From assembly GCF_039545455.1 (NCBI RefSeq), contig NZ_CP154467.1, positions 868,001 to 932,000 on the forward strand: a stretch of 64,000 nucleotides of DNA, read 5' to 3'. Below are positions 1-9,832 of this stretch, in pieces (within the stretch, counting starts at the first letter, position 1; every line of letters starts with the position of its first letter). The DNA is from Brucella sp. BE17 (GTDB taxonomy: Bacteria; Pseudomonadota; Alphaproteobacteria; Rhizobiales; Rhizobiaceae). A program made the translations under genes and the position numbers. A model generated the notes under the pieces. That model ran no database searches. It saw only the letters and a list, made by a program, of their open reading frames with translations, and had not been told where the DNA came from.

Positions 1-300
1 ACTGTTCACAAAACGGTCAGTGGGCAGCAAATTTTCCTCAAGCAGGCGCTCGACATCCCCGGCCTGCTGATCAATCGCATAGATTTTTTCAGGTGCCTCG
101 CCCCCACGCCGCCCATCGAGCAAGGTGGTGATCTCAAAGCCGCCCAGCTGAAAGCGATGAAACCCGGCATTTTCCACGCTAGCAGCTTTTTGCTCCTTTG
201 AACCACTAGCCTGTGCCATCCCTGGTGCGAGCGGAGACAAGGCCACGCCTGCCCCGACGCTGGAAGCTGCCGCAATGAAATTACGTCTTGAAATTGTCAT
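1..300 (-). CDS. Tat-exported metallo-beta-lactamase-fold hydrolase, N-terminal part
   Basis: The gene runs off the left edge; only the first 100 codons are present. Translation of the minus strand from the ATG at 300 gives a twin-arginine signal (SRRNFI followed by a hydrophobic Ala-rich stretch ending near AQAS), then a segment reading FHRFQLGGFEITTLLDG, which is the usual opening strand of secreted metallo-beta-lactamase-fold hydrolases, and later LLPTDRFVNS. The zinc-ligand HxHxDH motif lies beyond the edge, so activity cannot be judged. An AGGAG lies about 7 nt before the ATG and fixes the start. It is divergent from the guanidine riboswitch and gdx. Family assignment is fairly sure; substrate is unknown (lactonase and quorum-quenching members share this N-terminus). 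Confidence 0.7.
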   Translation of the reverse strand, partial: MTISRRNFIAAASSVGAGVALSPLAPGMAQASGSKEQKAASVENAGFHRFQLGGFEITTLLDGRRGGEAPEKIYAIDQQAGDVERLLEENLLPTDRFVNS

Positions 301-465
301 CAATCGATCTCCTGTCATGTCTGTTCATCAAAGAGCATCTTGATCGCAATTTTATATCAGCATTCATAAGACCATATATGGTCCCCAATTTCATGGGAAA
401 ACTGCATTTTTGCTATGACAGACGTATCTTGCATCGCTCGACGCAAATCATTATTTAAGAAAGCA

Positions 466-506
466 CTCGGGACGACCCGGGCCTGTGTTGCATCGGGGAC
501 GGCCCC
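466..506 (+). promoter_or_regulatory. Guanidine-II (mini-ykkC) riboswitch
   Basis: Two short GC-rich hairpins sit in tandem with ACGR tetraloops. Hairpin 1 (466-481) has core stem CGGG/CCCG and loop ACGA; hairpin 2 (495-506) has stem GGGG/CCCC and loop ACGG. The linker is 13 nt. A purine-rich ribosome-binding site AAAGGGG (511-517) follows and could pair with the CCCC arm of hairpin 2 when the hairpin is open. This is the defining architecture of the guanidine-II class. The downstream gene is a SugE/Gdx exporter, the classic partner. The inferred action is guanidinium stabilising the hairpins and freeing the Shine-Dalgarno. Confidence 0.9.
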
Positions 507-523
507 ATATAAAGGGGTATTCC

Positions 524-841
524 ATGGCGTGGATTTATTTGACGCTCGCAGGCATTCTTGAGGTCATTTGGGCCTATTACATGAAAAAGTCCGAAGGTTT
601 TTCGCTGCTTACGCCCAGCATAATCACGCTTGTGACGATGGTCGGAAGCTTCCTGCTGTTGTCGCTGGCCATGCGGAGCCTGCCACTAGGCAGCGCTTAT
701 GCGATTTGGACGGGTATTGGTGCCGTCGGCGCATTTCTGGTCGGCATTTTTGTGCTTGGCGAGGCGGCGACGTTCTTTCGAATTGCAAGCGTAACGCTCA
801 TAATTGCGGGCCTGGTCGGCCTGAAAATATCTTCCACATGA
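524..841 (+). CDS. gdx: Guanidinium exporter, SMR family (SugE/Gdx)
   Basis: A 105-residue small multidrug resistance protein with four hydrophobic helices. It has the Gdx signature Glu13 and Trp16 in helix 1 (GILEVIWAYYMK) and a helix-3 glycine pattern (GIGAVGAFLVGI). In this family Glu13 binds the substrate cation and couples guanidinium export to proton import; members work as antiparallel dimers in the inner membrane. The ATG at 524 follows AAAGGGG at a 6-nt spacing. An in-frame ATG 39 nt upstream would run through the riboswitch and is not used here. The guanidine-II riboswitch directly upstream separates it from the toxic-cation (EmrE) branch. It is monocistronic and ends at a bidirectional terminator. 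Confidence 0.93.
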   Translation: MAWIYLTLAGILEVIWAYYMKKSEGFSLLTPSIITLVTMVGSFLLLSLAMRSLPLGSAYAIWTGIGAVGAFLVGIFVLGEAATFFRIASVTLIIAGLVGLKISST

Positions 842-851
842 TTGCAAAAAT

Positions 852-879
852 AAAAGGGAGGCATTGCCTCCCTTTTTTA
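852..879. terminator. Bidirectional intrinsic terminator between gdx and merR-type gene
   Basis: Stem AAAGGGAGGC/GCCTCCCTTT with a 2-nt loop (AT; probably 4 nt in practice), followed by a T-run on the plus strand and, because of the A-run on the other side, on the minus strand too. It serves both convergent genes. Confidence 0.85.
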
Positions 880-897
880 CGTCACCAAGCCGATTGG

Positions 898-1437
898 TTA
901 GCGAACCTGATCCAGAAGCCGCTTGCATTCCAGAAGGTCGAATAGCGCTTCCTGTAGTAGCGAGCGATTATCCTTGGACGGGCGCTTGCCATCAGCGCCC
1001 ACAGGACCATCATTCTCGCCCTTCAACAAGCCGAACAGCTTGCGCGACGGCACCGGCGCCTTGATGCCATTGGGTAGGTTCATTTCGCCATCTGCAGCCT
1101 CTTCGGCTGCCCGCTTGGCAGCAGCCACCTGCTTTTGGCGCGCTATGACCTCAACCGCTTCCACGTCGCCATTACCGAGCGCCATCACGAATTGCGGGCT
1201 GTTTTCGCGTAAGAGACGCTGCACACCCTTGATCGTATAGCCCTGATCATACAGCAGATGCCGGATCCCCTTGAGCAGTTCGACATCGACGGGACGATAA
1301 TAACGACGACCACCGCCGCGTTTCATCGGCTTGATCTGCGTGAAGCGTGTTTCCCAGAAACGCAGCACATGCTGCGGGAGATCAAGAGAGTCCGCTACTT
1401 CGCTGATCGTCCTGAATGCATCAGGGCTCTTGTCCAT
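898..1437 (-). CDS. MerR-family transcriptional regulator
   Basis: This 179-residue protein has an N-terminal MerR-type winged helix (about residues 8-75: [20 protein letters not shown], then [19 protein letters not shown]) and a long Ala/Lys-rich linker. A C-terminal segment of charged low-complexity character lacks the metal-binding cysteines of CueR or ZntR. It sits just downstream of ihfA on the same strand, a pairing usual in Rhizobiales. The ATG at 1437 is chosen because the winged-helix homology begins there; an AAGGGC lies upstream. The longer reading frame to 1614 adds a segment without family character. Ligand and targets are unknown. Confidence 0.85.
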   Translation of the reverse strand: MDKSPDAFRTISEVADSLDLPQHVLRFWETRFTQIKPMKRGGGRRYYRPVDVELLKGIRHLLYDQGYTIKGVQRLLRENSPQFVMALGNGDVEAVEVIARQKQVAAAKRAAEEAADGEMNLPNGIKAPVPSRKLFGLLKGENDGPVGADGKRPSKDNRSLLQEALFDLLECKRLLDQVR

Positions 1438-1653
1438 CCACTTGCCCTTTCCGGTGTGCCACCGCACAGCCTTCATAAACTCAAATCGTCTGCCCGACGA
1501 TTCGTTCGCTATCATGATTATATAATAGCAGAGTTTTATGCGCACCCCTCCCATAACATGGATCAGGGGATAGATGCGCTGGGCTGGCAAAAACAATCCA
1601 GACCACACGCGCAAGGCATTAAAGCGTGCTTCGATCTGGCAAAGGATGGTGGG

Positions 1654-1977
1654 TTATTTGCTGCTTTTACCCTGACGCTTCTGATGTTCCTGCAGAATGC
1701 GCTGCTTGAGAACATTGGAAGCCTTGAAAGTCATGACGCGCCGCGGAAGAATCGGCACTTCTTCGCCGGTCTTCGGATTGCGGCCAATACGCTCATTCTT
1801 GTCGCGAACCTGAAACGTGGCGAAAGATGAAAGCTTCACCGTCTCGCCGTTAACGATTGCATCGCAGACTTCATCGAGAATCATCTCGACCAAAGCCGCC
1901 GACTCAGTTCTGGAAAGACCAACCTTGCGGTAGACAGCCTCTGCCAGATCAGCCCGCGTGACCGTTTTGCCTCCCAT
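1654..1977 (-). CDS. ihfA: Integration host factor subunit alpha
   Basis: A 107-residue HU/IHF-family DNA-bending protein. It has the alpha-subunit opening ([20 protein letters not shown]), the beta-ribbon arm with [12 protein letters not shown] and the conserved proline that intercalates DNA, and a basic C-terminal tail. It forms a heterodimer with IhfB and bends DNA at nucleoid and promoter sites. It lies between fabH and the merR-type gene on the same strand. Length and motifs are normal for the family. Confidence 0.96.
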   Translation of the reverse strand: MGGKTVTRADLAEAVYRKVGLSRTESAALVEMILDEVCDAIVNGETVKLSSFATFQVRDKNERIGRNPKTGEEVPILPRRVMTFKASNVLKQRILQEHQKRQGKSSK

Positions 1978-2154
1978 AACCGAACCTGCCTGTTAGCGTT
2001 AAAACAGAGATAATATCCTTAAGTGACAGGACGTTACACAAATAAAAGCACAATGGTCAAGCCACGAGTTTCCTCGTGGCGGATCAATTTTTTAGCTTTT
2101 TGCTTTAACATAATCGCCAAAGCAAATTTCAGGCATGCTTTCAGGCCGTTTCTT

Positions 2155-3126
2155 TTACCAGCGCAACAAAACCGCACCCCATGTAAACCCGCCGCCCATC
2201 GCCTCAAGAAGTACGAGGTCGCCTTTCTTGATGCGACCGTCGGAAACAGCGGTTGCAAGCGCCAAAGGCACTGAGGCAGCGGAGGTATTCCCGTGCCGAT
2301 CGACGGTGATCACCACCTTGTCTTCAGCAATTGACAGCTTTTTTGCAGAGGCATCGATGATGCGCTTGTTGGCCTGATGTGGCACGAACCAGTCGATATC
2401 TTCCGCTGTCAGGCCGGTTTCGGCAAAGGATGCCTCGATCACATCGGTAATCATCCCGACTGCATGCTTGAAGACTTCGCGGCCTTCCATGCGCAAATGT
2501 CCGACGGTTTGCGTTGTGGACGGGCCCCCATCCACAAAAAGCTTTTCTTTGTGGCTGCCATCTGAACGCAGGTTGGCGGAAAGAATACCGCGATCCGACG
2601 TCAGCCCCTTGCCATCGGCAGATTCGAGCACCAGCGCACCGGCACCATCACCAAAAAGAACGCAGGTCGTGCGGTCGTTCCAGTCGAGAATACGCGAAAA
2701 GGTTTCCGCGCCAATGACCAGCACGCGCTTTGCCATACCGCCGCTAATGTAAAGATCAGCCGTGGTCAGCGCATAGATGAAACCGCTGCACACCGCCTGA
2801 ATATCGAAAGCGAAGCCGCTGGTGATACCAAGCTCGCGCTGGATTTCTACGGCGCTGGCCGGAAACGTATGGTTGGGCGTCGAGGTTGCGACCAGAACCA
2901 GATCAATATCGGAAGGTTCAAGACCGGCATTTTCGATTGCCGCACGTGCCGCAGCAGCGCCGAGCGAGACTGTGGTTTCTCCTTCGCCTGCAATATGGCG
3001 AGCACGAATGCCCGTGCGCTGCACGATCCACTCGTCGGATGTTTCGATAATACCCTCAAAGTCGCTATTTTTCATAATCCGCTTCGGCAATGCCGAACCG
3101 ATACCCCGCACGACAGATCGTATCAT
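2155..3126 (-). CDS. fabH: 3-oxoacyl-[ACP] synthase III (KAS III)
   Basis: Condenses acetyl-CoA with malonyl-ACP to start fatty-acid elongation. The 323-residue protein has the full catalytic triad: Cys113 in AVCSGF, His250 in FVPHQAN and Asn280 in HGNTSAAS. The C-terminal glycine-rich GGGFTWGA is also present. It follows plsX (gap 102 nt) on the same strand, the common plsX-fabH arrangement, with ihfA next. Confidence 0.97.
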   Translation of the reverse strand: MIRSVVRGIGSALPKRIMKNSDFEGIIETSDEWIVQRTGIRARHIAGEGETTVSLGAAAARAAIENAGLEPSDIDLVLVATSTPNHTFPASAVEIQRELGITSGFAFDIQAVCSGFIYALTTADLYISGGMAKRVLVIGAETFSRILDWNDRTTCVLFGDGAGALVLESADGKGLTSDRGILSANLRSDGSHKEKLFVDGGPSTTQTVGHLRMEGREVFKHAVGMITDVIEASFAETGLTAEDIDWFVPHQANKRIIDASAKKLSIAEDKVVITVDRHGNTSAASVPLALATAVSDGRIKKGDLVLLEAMGGGFTWGAVLLRW

Positions 3127-3228
3127 CGTTATTTTCCTGTCTTCAAAACCGTATGGCGCAGGGCCGTCCCTGCATCATCAAAAAAAGTGAAGCCTTGCCG
3201 AAGCCCTGGCGAAACCGTGAATGCCCCG

Positions 3229-4296
3229 TCAATCTGCCTTCACTGCTAAAGCAGCATGATCATCCGATGCAACATGCGGGTGACTGTGGTGAAAATGAGC
3301 CAGATCGGCTTCTATTTTCTGCAACAGGCCATTGCGCACCATATCATAACCCACTTCAACAGCCGAACCGAAACCTTCGGCATTGGCGCTGCCGTGGCTC
3401 TTGATGACAATGCCGCTCAACCCAAGGAACACGCCGCCATTAACCTTGTTGGGGTCCATTTTTTCGCGCAGGCGGTCGAATGCACCCTTGGCGAAAATAT
3501 AACCGATCCGGGCCAACCAGGTTCGGCTCATCGCCTGACGCAGCATTTGCGCCATCTGCCGTGCGGTACCTTCCGCGGCTTTCAACGCGATATTGCCCGT
3601 AAAACCTTCAGTCACAACCACATCGACGGTACCCTTGCCGATATCGTTGCCTTCGACAAAACCATAATATTCCAGACCATTGAGCGGAGTGTCGCGCAGG
3701 ACCTGGCCTGCTTCCTTGATCTCGTCGAGGCCCTTGACCTCTTCGGTACCGATATTGAGAAGACCAACTGTGGGTTTACGCACTTCGAACAAGGCCCGCG
3801 CCATGCCTGCACCCATAACAGCATAATCGACAAGCTGGCGTGCATCGGCGCCAATCGTCGCACCGACATCCAGAACGATGCTTTCACCGCGCAGCGTCGG
3901 CCAGATACCGGCAATGGCCGGACGTTCCACATCCGACATCATACGCAGGCAGAATTTCGACATCGCCATCAGTGCGCCGGTATTGCCCGCCGAAACGCAA
4001 ACATCCGCCTCCCCCGTCTTCACCGCTTCGATCGCCTTCCACATCGTCGACTTGCCACGCCCCATGCGCAGCGCCTGACTGGGCTTGTCGTCCATGCCGA
4101 CCGCCACTTCGCAGGCGCGAAATTCCGATGCAGCGCCCAGTTTCGGAAAGCGTGCCAGAAGCGGCTCAACCTGTCCGGCCAGGCCAAAAAAGATGAAACG
4201 CATATCGGGATGGCGCTCAAGCGCTCTTGCCGCGCCGGGGATGACCACTTCAGGACCGAAATCACCGCCCATAGCGTCAATGGAAATTTTTACCAC
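3229..4296 (-). CDS. plsX: Phosphate acyltransferase PlsX
   Basis: Makes acyl-phosphate from acyl-ACP as the first acyl donor for phosphatidic-acid synthesis by PlsY. The 355-residue protein opens with [19 protein letters not shown], the PlsX signature, and carries the central [10 protein letters not shown] and the late [13 protein letters not shown] motif. Length is typical. It is upstream of fabH and downstream of the DUF177 gene. A long antisense reading frame overlies it but has no family character. Confidence 0.97.
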   Translation of the reverse strand: MVKISIDAMGGDFGPEVVIPGAARALERHPDMRFIFFGLAGQVEPLLARFPKLGAASEFRACEVAVGMDDKPSQALRMGRGKSTMWKAIEAVKTGEADVCVSAGNTGALMAMSKFCLRMMSDVERPAIAGIWPTLRGESIVLDVGATIGADARQLVDYAVMGAGMARALFEVRKPTVGLLNIGTEEVKGLDEIKEAGQVLRDTPLNGLEYYGFVEGNDIGKGTVDVVVTEGFTGNIALKAAEGTARQMAQMLRQAMSRTWLARIGYIFAKGAFDRLREKMDPNKVNGGVFLGLSGIVIKSHGSANAEGFGSAVEVGYDMVRNGLLQKIEADLAHFHHSHPHVASDDHAALAVKAD

Positions 4297-4414
4297 TCTT
4301 GATTAATCCTGTACGACCCCTGTTTCCCATTCGCCAAACATGACGGCCGGGTTTTCGGGGAAAATAGTGGTTTTACGCTACGGCACAACCAAATTCTGCC
4401 AAACCTACCGTAAA

Positions 4415-4972
4415 TCACGGCTTCTTGTGTAATTCAGAAAGCTTCGCGAAAGGCGAAACAGGCTCTTCTACCGCATCATCATTGCCAAAGCGTTGCGGCT
4501 CGACTTCTTCGGGCAAATCGGGCTTGCGCGGATAAGGATCAATGGCAAGCTCAAAGAATTCCTCTGCAACGCTGCCCACATCGATCCTGTCGCCAGAAAA
4601 GATTTCAGGCGCATCTGCACCTTCCGCATCGAGCAGCATTTCGCCGCTGTCATCGAGCTGGACACGCGCCAGACGCGAGTTTTCGGGCACGAAAATTGTA
4701 TCGACATCTTCGGCAATCGTGCTGGTCAGAGGTTCCAGTGTAACCACGCAGGCCTGCACAATCTCGGCATCGATGCGCCCGCGCAAACGAATGCCGTTCT
4801 TTTTCCATTGCGTGAGCAAAAACTCCGCCTTGAACGAACGTACCGATTCGAGAGCATGGTTTTGAGCAAGTTGTGCGCGTTCCTTCTCATCGGTAGAAAT
4901 GGTCACCGTCAGCCCCGTGGGCGGTAGGTAGAGAACCGGCACGGGATAGCTCAGTGCCTGCTGTTCAGTCAT
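4415..4972 (-). CDS. YceD/DUF177-family protein
   Basis: This 185-residue acidic protein contains the DUF177 core (about residues 35-165), including a conserved VTLEPL segment and the late EEFFELAIDPYPRKP motif. In many bacteria this family sits before rpmF and plsX and influences 23S rRNA or 50S assembly. Here it sits just before plsX without rpmF. The gene starts 2 nt after the preceding chaperone-family gene, so both are probably cotranscribed. The biochemical role is not established. Confidence 0.85.
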   Translation of the reverse strand: MTEQQALSYPVPVLYLPPTGLTVTISTDEKERAQLAQNHALESVRSFKAEFLLTQWKKNGIRLRGRIDAEIVQACVVTLEPLTSTIAEDVDTIFVPENSRLARVQLDDSGEMLLDAEGADAPEIFSGDRIDVGSVAEEFFELAIDPYPRKPDLPEEVEPQRFGNDDAVEEPVSPFAKLSELHKKP

Positions 4973-4974
4973 TG

Positions 4975-5559
4975 TTATAAACCTCTTTGGTCTTTTGCAG
5001 TGCTGGCTTCTGGAAGGTCGAGCATATCGGGATCCATAAAGGATATTTCTCCTGCCGCCAGCGCCTCATCGCTGATGCCTTGAAGATTATCACGGCAACA
5101 CATTACATAAGTGCTTAAATGGCGTGCCGAAGGCCATAATTCCAGATCAGGGCGAATATTGCGCGTCAGTGCGTGGCCAAGCGCTTCCACGTCATTGTCG
5201 TCAAGCGCCTCACTATAGGCGTTCACCCGGCCATAAAACATGCGTGCCAGCTTCTTGATGCGTTTGGGCACGCTCTGGTCACCGATTCCCAACTCGCGCA
5301 GCGAATGATCGACATCCTTAAAAAATTCGTCGGTGATGCGTTGCGCAAGATCCGTGAGTGCCGAATTGTTGCCGCGCATGCGATGCAGCGCCATGAAAAC
5401 ATGCAGCGACAGCATTTCATAGCGGCCCAATGCGGTATCGGGCACATGAAACTGTGCAAAAAAACGTTTTTGCCGCGCCGCCGCCACGATCACCTCGTAA
5501 ACGCGAAGCATGATAGCCTCGTTGGCTTTTGATTTGCGGCGGAAAAGTTGGAGAATCAT
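4975..5559 (-). CDS. Ubiquinol-cytochrome c chaperone family protein
   Basis: A 194-residue alpha-helical protein of the Ubiq_cyt_C_chap family (yeast Cbp3 relatives). It has the conserved core FFAQFHVPDTALGRYEMLSL and a later GDQSVPKRIKKLARMFYGR. Family members assist assembly of the cytochrome bc1 complex; the bacterial role is inferred from homology. The start at 5559 (MILQLFRRKSK) is chosen because homology begins there and the upstream 80 codons of open frame overlap the divergent lipoprotein gene's promoter. It precedes the DUF177 gene by 2 nt. Confidence 0.82.
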   Translation of the reverse strand: MILQLFRRKSKANEAIMLRVYEVIVAAARQKRFFAQFHVPDTALGRYEMLSLHVFMALHRMRGNNSALTDLAQRITDEFFKDVDHSLRELGIGDQSVPKRIKKLARMFYGRVNAYSEALDDNDVEALGHALTRNIRPDLELWPSARHLSTYVMCCRDNLQGISDEALAAGEISFMDPDMLDLPEASTAKDQRGL

Positions 5560-5644
5560 GTCCGTTCGACCGTTCCAGTTGCATATAGGAGCAAGGTGGT
5601 TTACCGAAGTTCTTCCGACGGCGAAAGTGCCGCGCTGATATAGA

Positions 5645-6184
5645 ATGATGGAGAGGTCTTTGTTGCAGCGGATTTTCCCACGTGCTTTTGCAGGCACATT
5701 TGGGCAGCGTGCCCTTCTGGCGAGTACGGTCATAGTTTTTGCGGTCGCGCTTGCAGGATGCAACACGGCATCAACCCTGAACCCGTCCGAAACAATCACC
5801 GAGGGCTATGTGCTTGATCAGGATGCGCTGGATTCGGTACCGGTCGGCTCAAGCCGCGAACAGGTTCTGCTGGCGCTCGGTACACCGTCCACCACTGCGA
5901 CCTTCGACAATGAAGTGTTTTATTACATTTCCCAGACGCGGCGCCGCGCTGCCCAGTTCATGAAACCGAAACTCGTCGACAGAAAGATTCTCGCAATCTA
6001 TTTCGACAAGGACGGCAAGGTTCATCACATCGCAAATTACGGCATGCAGGATGGCAAGCTGTTCGATTTCGTCACGCGCACCACGCCGACTGGCGGCAAG
6101 GACCAGACCTTCCTCGGGCAGGTTATTCAGGGTGTGTCCAAGGCACCCACCTCACTGCCATCTGCCGGTGGCGCGACCAACTGA
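5645..6184 (+). CDS. bamE: BamE/SmpA-OmlA family outer-membrane lipoprotein
   Basis: This 179-residue exported lipoprotein has a hydrophobic signal ending in the lipobox LAGC (Cys39). A BamE domain (about residues 50-135) follows, including VPVGSSREQVLLALGTPS and the strand pattern FYYISQ. BamE stabilises the BAM beta-barrel assembly machine on the periplasmic face of the outer membrane. The C-terminal tail past residue 140 is low-complexity and typical of alphaproteobacterial OmlA. ATGs at 5645 and 5648 are both possible. It is divergent from the chaperone-family gene and ends at a strong terminator. Confidence 0.9.
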   Translation: MMERSLLQRIFPRAFAGTFGQRALLASTVIVFAVALAGCNTASTLNPSETITEGYVLDQDALDSVPVGSSREQVLLALGTPSTTATFDNEVFYYISQTRRRAAQFMKPKLVDRKILAIYFDKDGKVHHIANYGMQDGKLFDFVTRTTPTGGKDQTFLGQVIQGVSKAPTSLPSAGGATN

Positions 6185-6212
6185 TTGCCAGCTTTCATTT
6201 ACCCGGCTTTCC

Positions 6213-6242
6213 AAAAAAACCCGCCTTTCGGCGGGTTTTTTA
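6213..6242 (+). terminator. Intrinsic terminator after bamE
   Basis: AAAAAACCCGCC/GGCGGGTTTTTT with a TTTC loop. The A- and T-runs make it usable in both directions, but the minus-strand gene hppA ends about 100 nt further on. Confidence 0.85.
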
Positions 6243-6346
6243 TTATTAAAGTTATCACATTATCCAACGCATCGAAGCAGGATTAGAAATCAGTCCAGTG
6301 AACTGATTTGCCTGCGAAGACGCTTCGCACTTTTGGCTTAAAATGC

Positions 6347-8506
6347 TCATCCCATATGCGCCAAGACCGCCAGCAGCAAAAGCGCCACGATATTGGTGAT
6401 CTTGATGGCCGGATTAACCGCTGGTCCCGCCGTATCCTTATAGGGATCGCCGACCGTGTCGCCCGTCACCGAAGCCTTGTGCGCTTCCGAGCCCTTGAGG
6501 TGCTTGACGCCATCCGCGTCGGTAAAGCCGTCCTCGAAGCTTTTCTTGGCATTGTCCCATGCACCGCCGCCCGACGTCATGGCAATAGCCACGAACAGAC
6601 CGTTGACGATGACGCCCAGAAGCGACGCGCCAAGCGCTGCAAAGGCCGCAGCCTTGGAGCCTGAAATCAGCAATACCCCAAAATAGACCACAATCGGTGC
6701 CAGGACCGGCAAAAGCGAGGGAAGGATCATTTCGCGGATCGCCGCCCGCGTCAGCAGATCGACTGCGCGCGCATAATCTGGCCGTGTCTCGCCTGTCATG
6801 ATGCCCGGATTTTCGCGAAACTGACGCCGCACTTCCTGCACCACCGCACTGCCCGCACGCCCCACAGCCGTCATGGCCATGCCGCCGAACAGATAGGGAA
6901 TAAGCCCGCCGAAAATCAGCCCGGCCACCACATAAGGATTGGAGAGATCAAACGATACCGGCCCCATATCCGCAAAATAGGGATAGGTTTGGCCATTGGC
7001 GGCAAAATAGGCGAGATCGTTGGAATAGGCCGCAAACAGCACCAGAGCGCCCAATCCCGCCGAGCCGATGGCATAGCCTTTTGTCACGGCCTTGGTGGTA
7101 TTGCCAACCGCGTCAAGCGCGTCGGTCGCTTTGCGCACTTCAGGGTCGAGCCCCGCCATTTCAGCGATACCGCCAGCATTATCCGTTACGGGGCCGAACG
7201 CATCCAGAGCCACGATCATACCGGCAATACCAAGCATGGCGGTGACCGCAATCGCCGTTCCGAAAAGGCCCGCGAGCTGATAGGTGGAAATGATGCCGCC
7301 AACGATGACGATCGCAGGCAGAGCGGTTGATTCAAGCGATACCGCCAGCCCCTGAATGACATTGGTGCCATGACCGGTGACAGACGCCTGCGCGATGGAA
7401 TTGACCGGACGCTTGTTGGTGCCGGTATAATATTCGGTAATCACCACAATAAGACCGGTAACGAGCAAGCCGACCAACCCGCAGATGAAGAGATTGGTTC
7501 CGGTGATACTTTTACCGGCAACGGTACCTATTTCGCCCCAGCCGATGGTCAGCATGTTTGCAATGGCAAGGCCCGCCACGGAAAGCACGCCAGTGGCAAT
7601 CAGCCCTTTATAGAGCGCCCCCATGATAGAACCGTTGACGCCAAGTTTGACGAAAAACGTGCCTGCAATCGAGGTTATGACACAGGCGGCGCAGATCATC
7701 AGCGGATAGAGCATGACACTCGGCAGCACGTCCGAGCCGTTAAAGAAGATTGCGCCCAGCACCATGGTTGCCACAACGGTAACGGCATAAGTCTCGAACA
7801 GATCGGCGGCCATGCCTGCGCAGTCGCCGACATTATCGCCGACATTATCGGCTATGGTTGCCGGATTGCGCGGATCGTCTTCGGGAATTCCCGCCTCGAC
7901 CTTGCCGACCAGATCGCCGCCGACATCCGCCCCTTTGGTAAAGATACCGCCGCCCAGACGCGCAAAAATCGAAATCAGCGAAGCACCGAAACCGAGCGCT
8001 ACCAGCGCATCGATCACCGTGCGGTCAGCAGGTGCATAACCAAGCCAGAGCGTAAGAATACCATAATAAACCGAAACGCCGAGGAGTGCCAAACCCGCGA
8101 CCAGAAGCCCGGTAATCGCGCCGGAGCGAAATGCCAGTTCAAGTCCGCCCGCAAGGCTCAAGGATGCGGCCTGCGCCGTACGCACATTGGCACGCACCGA
8201 GACATGCATACCGATAAAGCCCGTAAGCCCCGAGAGCACCGCGCCGATCAGGAAGCCGATCGCAGCACTGAGCGAAAGCAGATACCAGACGGCGGCAAAT
8301 ACGACGATGCCGACGATAGCAATGGTCGAATATTGCCGGGTAAGGTAGGCCGACGCACCCTCGCGGATAGCACCGGCGATTTCCTGCATACGTGCGGTGC
8401 CCTGATCAGCTGCGAGGACCGAGCGGATCGACCACAGTGCAAAAAGAACAGAAAGCACACCGCAGACAATGACGAGAAGTAAAACTGCCATTTGCATAAA
8501 GGCCAA
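6347..8506 (-). CDS. hppA: K+-independent proton-pumping membrane pyrophosphatase
   Basis: This 719-residue integral membrane protein has about 16 hydrophobic helices and the pyrophosphate-binding acidic loops, for example the stretch [19 protein letters not shown] and the [19 protein letters not shown] region (shown in part). It hydrolyses PPi and pumps H+ across the inner membrane. The K+-dependence determinant reads [10 protein letters not shown]: a lysine occupies the position that is alanine in K+-requiring enzymes, so this is the K+-independent H+-pumping type. It is monocistronic, with a 260-nt upstream gap. Confidence 0.96.
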   Translation of the reverse strand: MAFMQMAVLLLVIVCGVLSVLFALWSIRSVLAADQGTARMQEIAGAIREGASAYLTRQYSTIAIVGIVVFAAVWYLLSLSAAIGFLIGAVLSGLTGFIGMHVSVRANVRTAQAASLSLAGGLELAFRSGAITGLLVAGLALLGVSVYYGILTLWLGYAPADRTVIDALVALGFGASLISIFARLGGGIFTKGADVGGDLVGKVEAGIPEDDPRNPATIADNVGDNVGDCAGMAADLFETYAVTVVATMVLGAIFFNGSDVLPSVMLYPLMICAACVITSIAGTFFVKLGVNGSIMGALYKGLIATGVLSVAGLAIANMLTIGWGEIGTVAGKSITGTNLFICGLVGLLVTGLIVVITEYYTGTNKRPVNSIAQASVTGHGTNVIQGLAVSLESTALPAIVIVGGIISTYQLAGLFGTAIAVTAMLGIAGMIVALDAFGPVTDNAGGIAEMAGLDPEVRKATDALDAVGNTTKAVTKGYAIGSAGLGALVLFAAYSNDLAYFAANGQTYPYFADMGPVSFDLSNPYVVAGLIFGGLIPYLFGGMAMTAVGRAGSAVVQEVRRQFRENPGIMTGETRPDYARAVDLLTRAAIREMILPSLLPVLAPIVVYFGVLLISGSKAAAFAALGASLLGVIVNGLFVAIAMTSGGGAWDNAKKSFEDGFTDADGVKHLKGSEAHKASVTGDTVGDPYKDTAGPAVNPAIKITNIVALLLLAVLAHMG

Positions 8507-8716
8507 CTCCCATTGGGTTTGCGTGAACCCGCCCCGCTCCGCCCTTCGGGCAGACAGCCACGTCAGTCACACGCATTCAAGGCCCGAAATCCCCTCCCCG
8601 GACCGACAAGAGCGGCATCGAAGCATTTGGTCAGTTCAGCATTCTTTATGCCGCACCCGCAGCATGCGAAACGGTTAAACAAACGTCAAGTCGTTCTTTA
8701 TGAGCCTAAAATGAAT

Positions 8717-8742
8717 AAGGCCCGCGATTTCTCACAGGCCTT
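8717..8742 (-). terminator. Possible weak terminator after nusB
   Basis: AAGGCC (8717-8722) and GGCCTT (8737-8742) form a 6-bp stem with a 14-nt loop. On the minus strand it is followed by TATT only, so it is weak. Confidence 0.35.
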
Positions 8743-8766
8743 GTCTGCATCATTGCAAAAGACAAA

Positions 8767-9276
8767 TTAGTGTCGCGGCTTCACGCCACGGCTTTCGCCG
8801 CGCAGCTCAAATGCCAGCCGGTCGAGCACGGCGTTGACGAGCTTCGGTTCTTCTTCGGTATAAAAAGCCTTGGCGATATCGACATATTCCGAGACGATAA
8901 CGGGGGTCGGCACGTCCTTGCGTGTTTTCAATTCCCACGCACCAGCGCGGAGAATGGCGCGCAGGGTCGAATCAAGGCGTGACAGCGGCCAGTCCTCGGT
9001 CAGCCCCTGATGAATGAGCGGATCAAGCGTAAGCTGGTTTTCCACGACACCGGCAACGATTGAACGAAACCATTGTGGATCGGCATCGAGATATTGTGTG
9101 CCGTCTACTTCCTTGCCAAGCCGGAAGGCTTCATATTCGCTCACTACTTCCAAGACGCCGGTTCCTGCAACATCCATCTGATAGAGCGCCTGCACAGCGG
9201 CCAAGCGAGCCACGCCGCGTTTGTTGGCGGTGCGCGGACCGGTTGGCGTCGGGCGGTTTTCTGCGGAAGAGTTCAT
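8767..9276 (-). CDS. nusB: Transcription antitermination protein NusB
   Basis: A 169-residue all-helical RNA-binding protein. The N-terminus ([20 protein letters not shown]) and the C-terminal [20 protein letters not shown] are typical NusB. It acts with NusE/S10 at boxA in rRNA antitermination. It starts 4 nt after the end of ribH, as part of the nrdR-rib-nusB transcription unit common in Proteobacteria. Confidence 0.97.
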   Translation of the reverse strand: MNSSAENRPTPTGPRTANKRGVARLAAVQALYQMDVAGTGVLEVVSEYEAFRLGKEVDGTQYLDADPQWFRSIVAGVVENQLTLDPLIHQGLTEDWPLSRLDSTLRAILRAGAWELKTRKDVPTPVIVSEYVDIAKAFYTEEEPKLVNAVLDRLAFELRGESRGVKPRH

Positions 9277-9280
9277 GGTT

Positions 9281-9742
9281 TCAGGCTCCGAATTTCTTGC
9301 GCAGATTGATCATCGTCAGTGCTGCACGAGCTGCAAAACCGCCCTTGTCCTTATCGGAACGGCGGGCACGCACCCATGCCTGTTCGTCAGTTTCAACCGT
9401 CAATATGCCGTTGCCGATAGCGATGCTTTCCTCGACGGCCAAATCGGTGAGCGCACGGCAGGATTCGTTGGCGACGATGTCGAAATGATAGGTTTCGCCA
9501 CGAATGACAGTGCCAAGGGCTACAAAGCCGTCATATTTCGTGCCGCCATTATCTGCGCCATCAAGCGCATAGGAAATGGTTGCCGGAACTTCCAGCGCGC
9601 CCGGCACCGTCACCACATCATAGCTCGCACCCGCCGCATCCAGAGCAGCTTTAGCGCCGTCGAGCAGCGCGTCGGCCAGATCGTCGTAAAACCGTGCTTC
9701 AACGATAAGCAAATGCGGCGCATGCGCCTCGTGCTTGGACAT
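9281..9742 (-). CDS. ribH: 6,7-dimethyl-8-ribityllumazine synthase
   Basis: Condenses 5-amino-6-ribitylaminouracil with 3,4-dihydroxy-2-butanone 4-phosphate. The 153-residue protein has the substrate-binding [15 protein letters not shown] and [14 protein letters not shown] with the catalytic His. It resembles the brucellar RibH1 type encoded in the rib operon. Three in-frame ATGs exist; the one at 9742 (MSKHEAH) is preferred because GGAG stands 6 nt before it. It lies 90 nt after ribE and 4 nt before nusB. Confidence 0.95.
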   Translation of the reverse strand: MSKHEAHAPHLLIVEARFYDDLADALLDGAKAALDAAGASYDVVTVPGALEVPATISYALDGADNGGTKYDGFVALGTVIRGETYHFDIVANESCRALTDLAVEESIAIGNGILTVETDEQAWVRARRSDKDKGGFAARAALTMINLRKKFGA

Positions 9743-9832
9743 GAGAGACTCCATGGTAAAATTTGCGGACCGCAAATCCTGCGTTCAACGCGAAAATCGA
9801 CTGTGATTGTAGCTGTGGACTAGGCTCTAAGC

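Noticed and set aside
3256..4302. Long plus-strand reading frame antisense to plsX
   Set aside because: It mirrors the codon structure of plsX, has no family character and no ribosome-binding site.
7370..8482. 370-codon plus-strand frame antisense to hppA
   Set aside because: Shadow of a GC-rich membrane-protein gene; composition (Asp/Arg/His-rich) is unlike a real protein.
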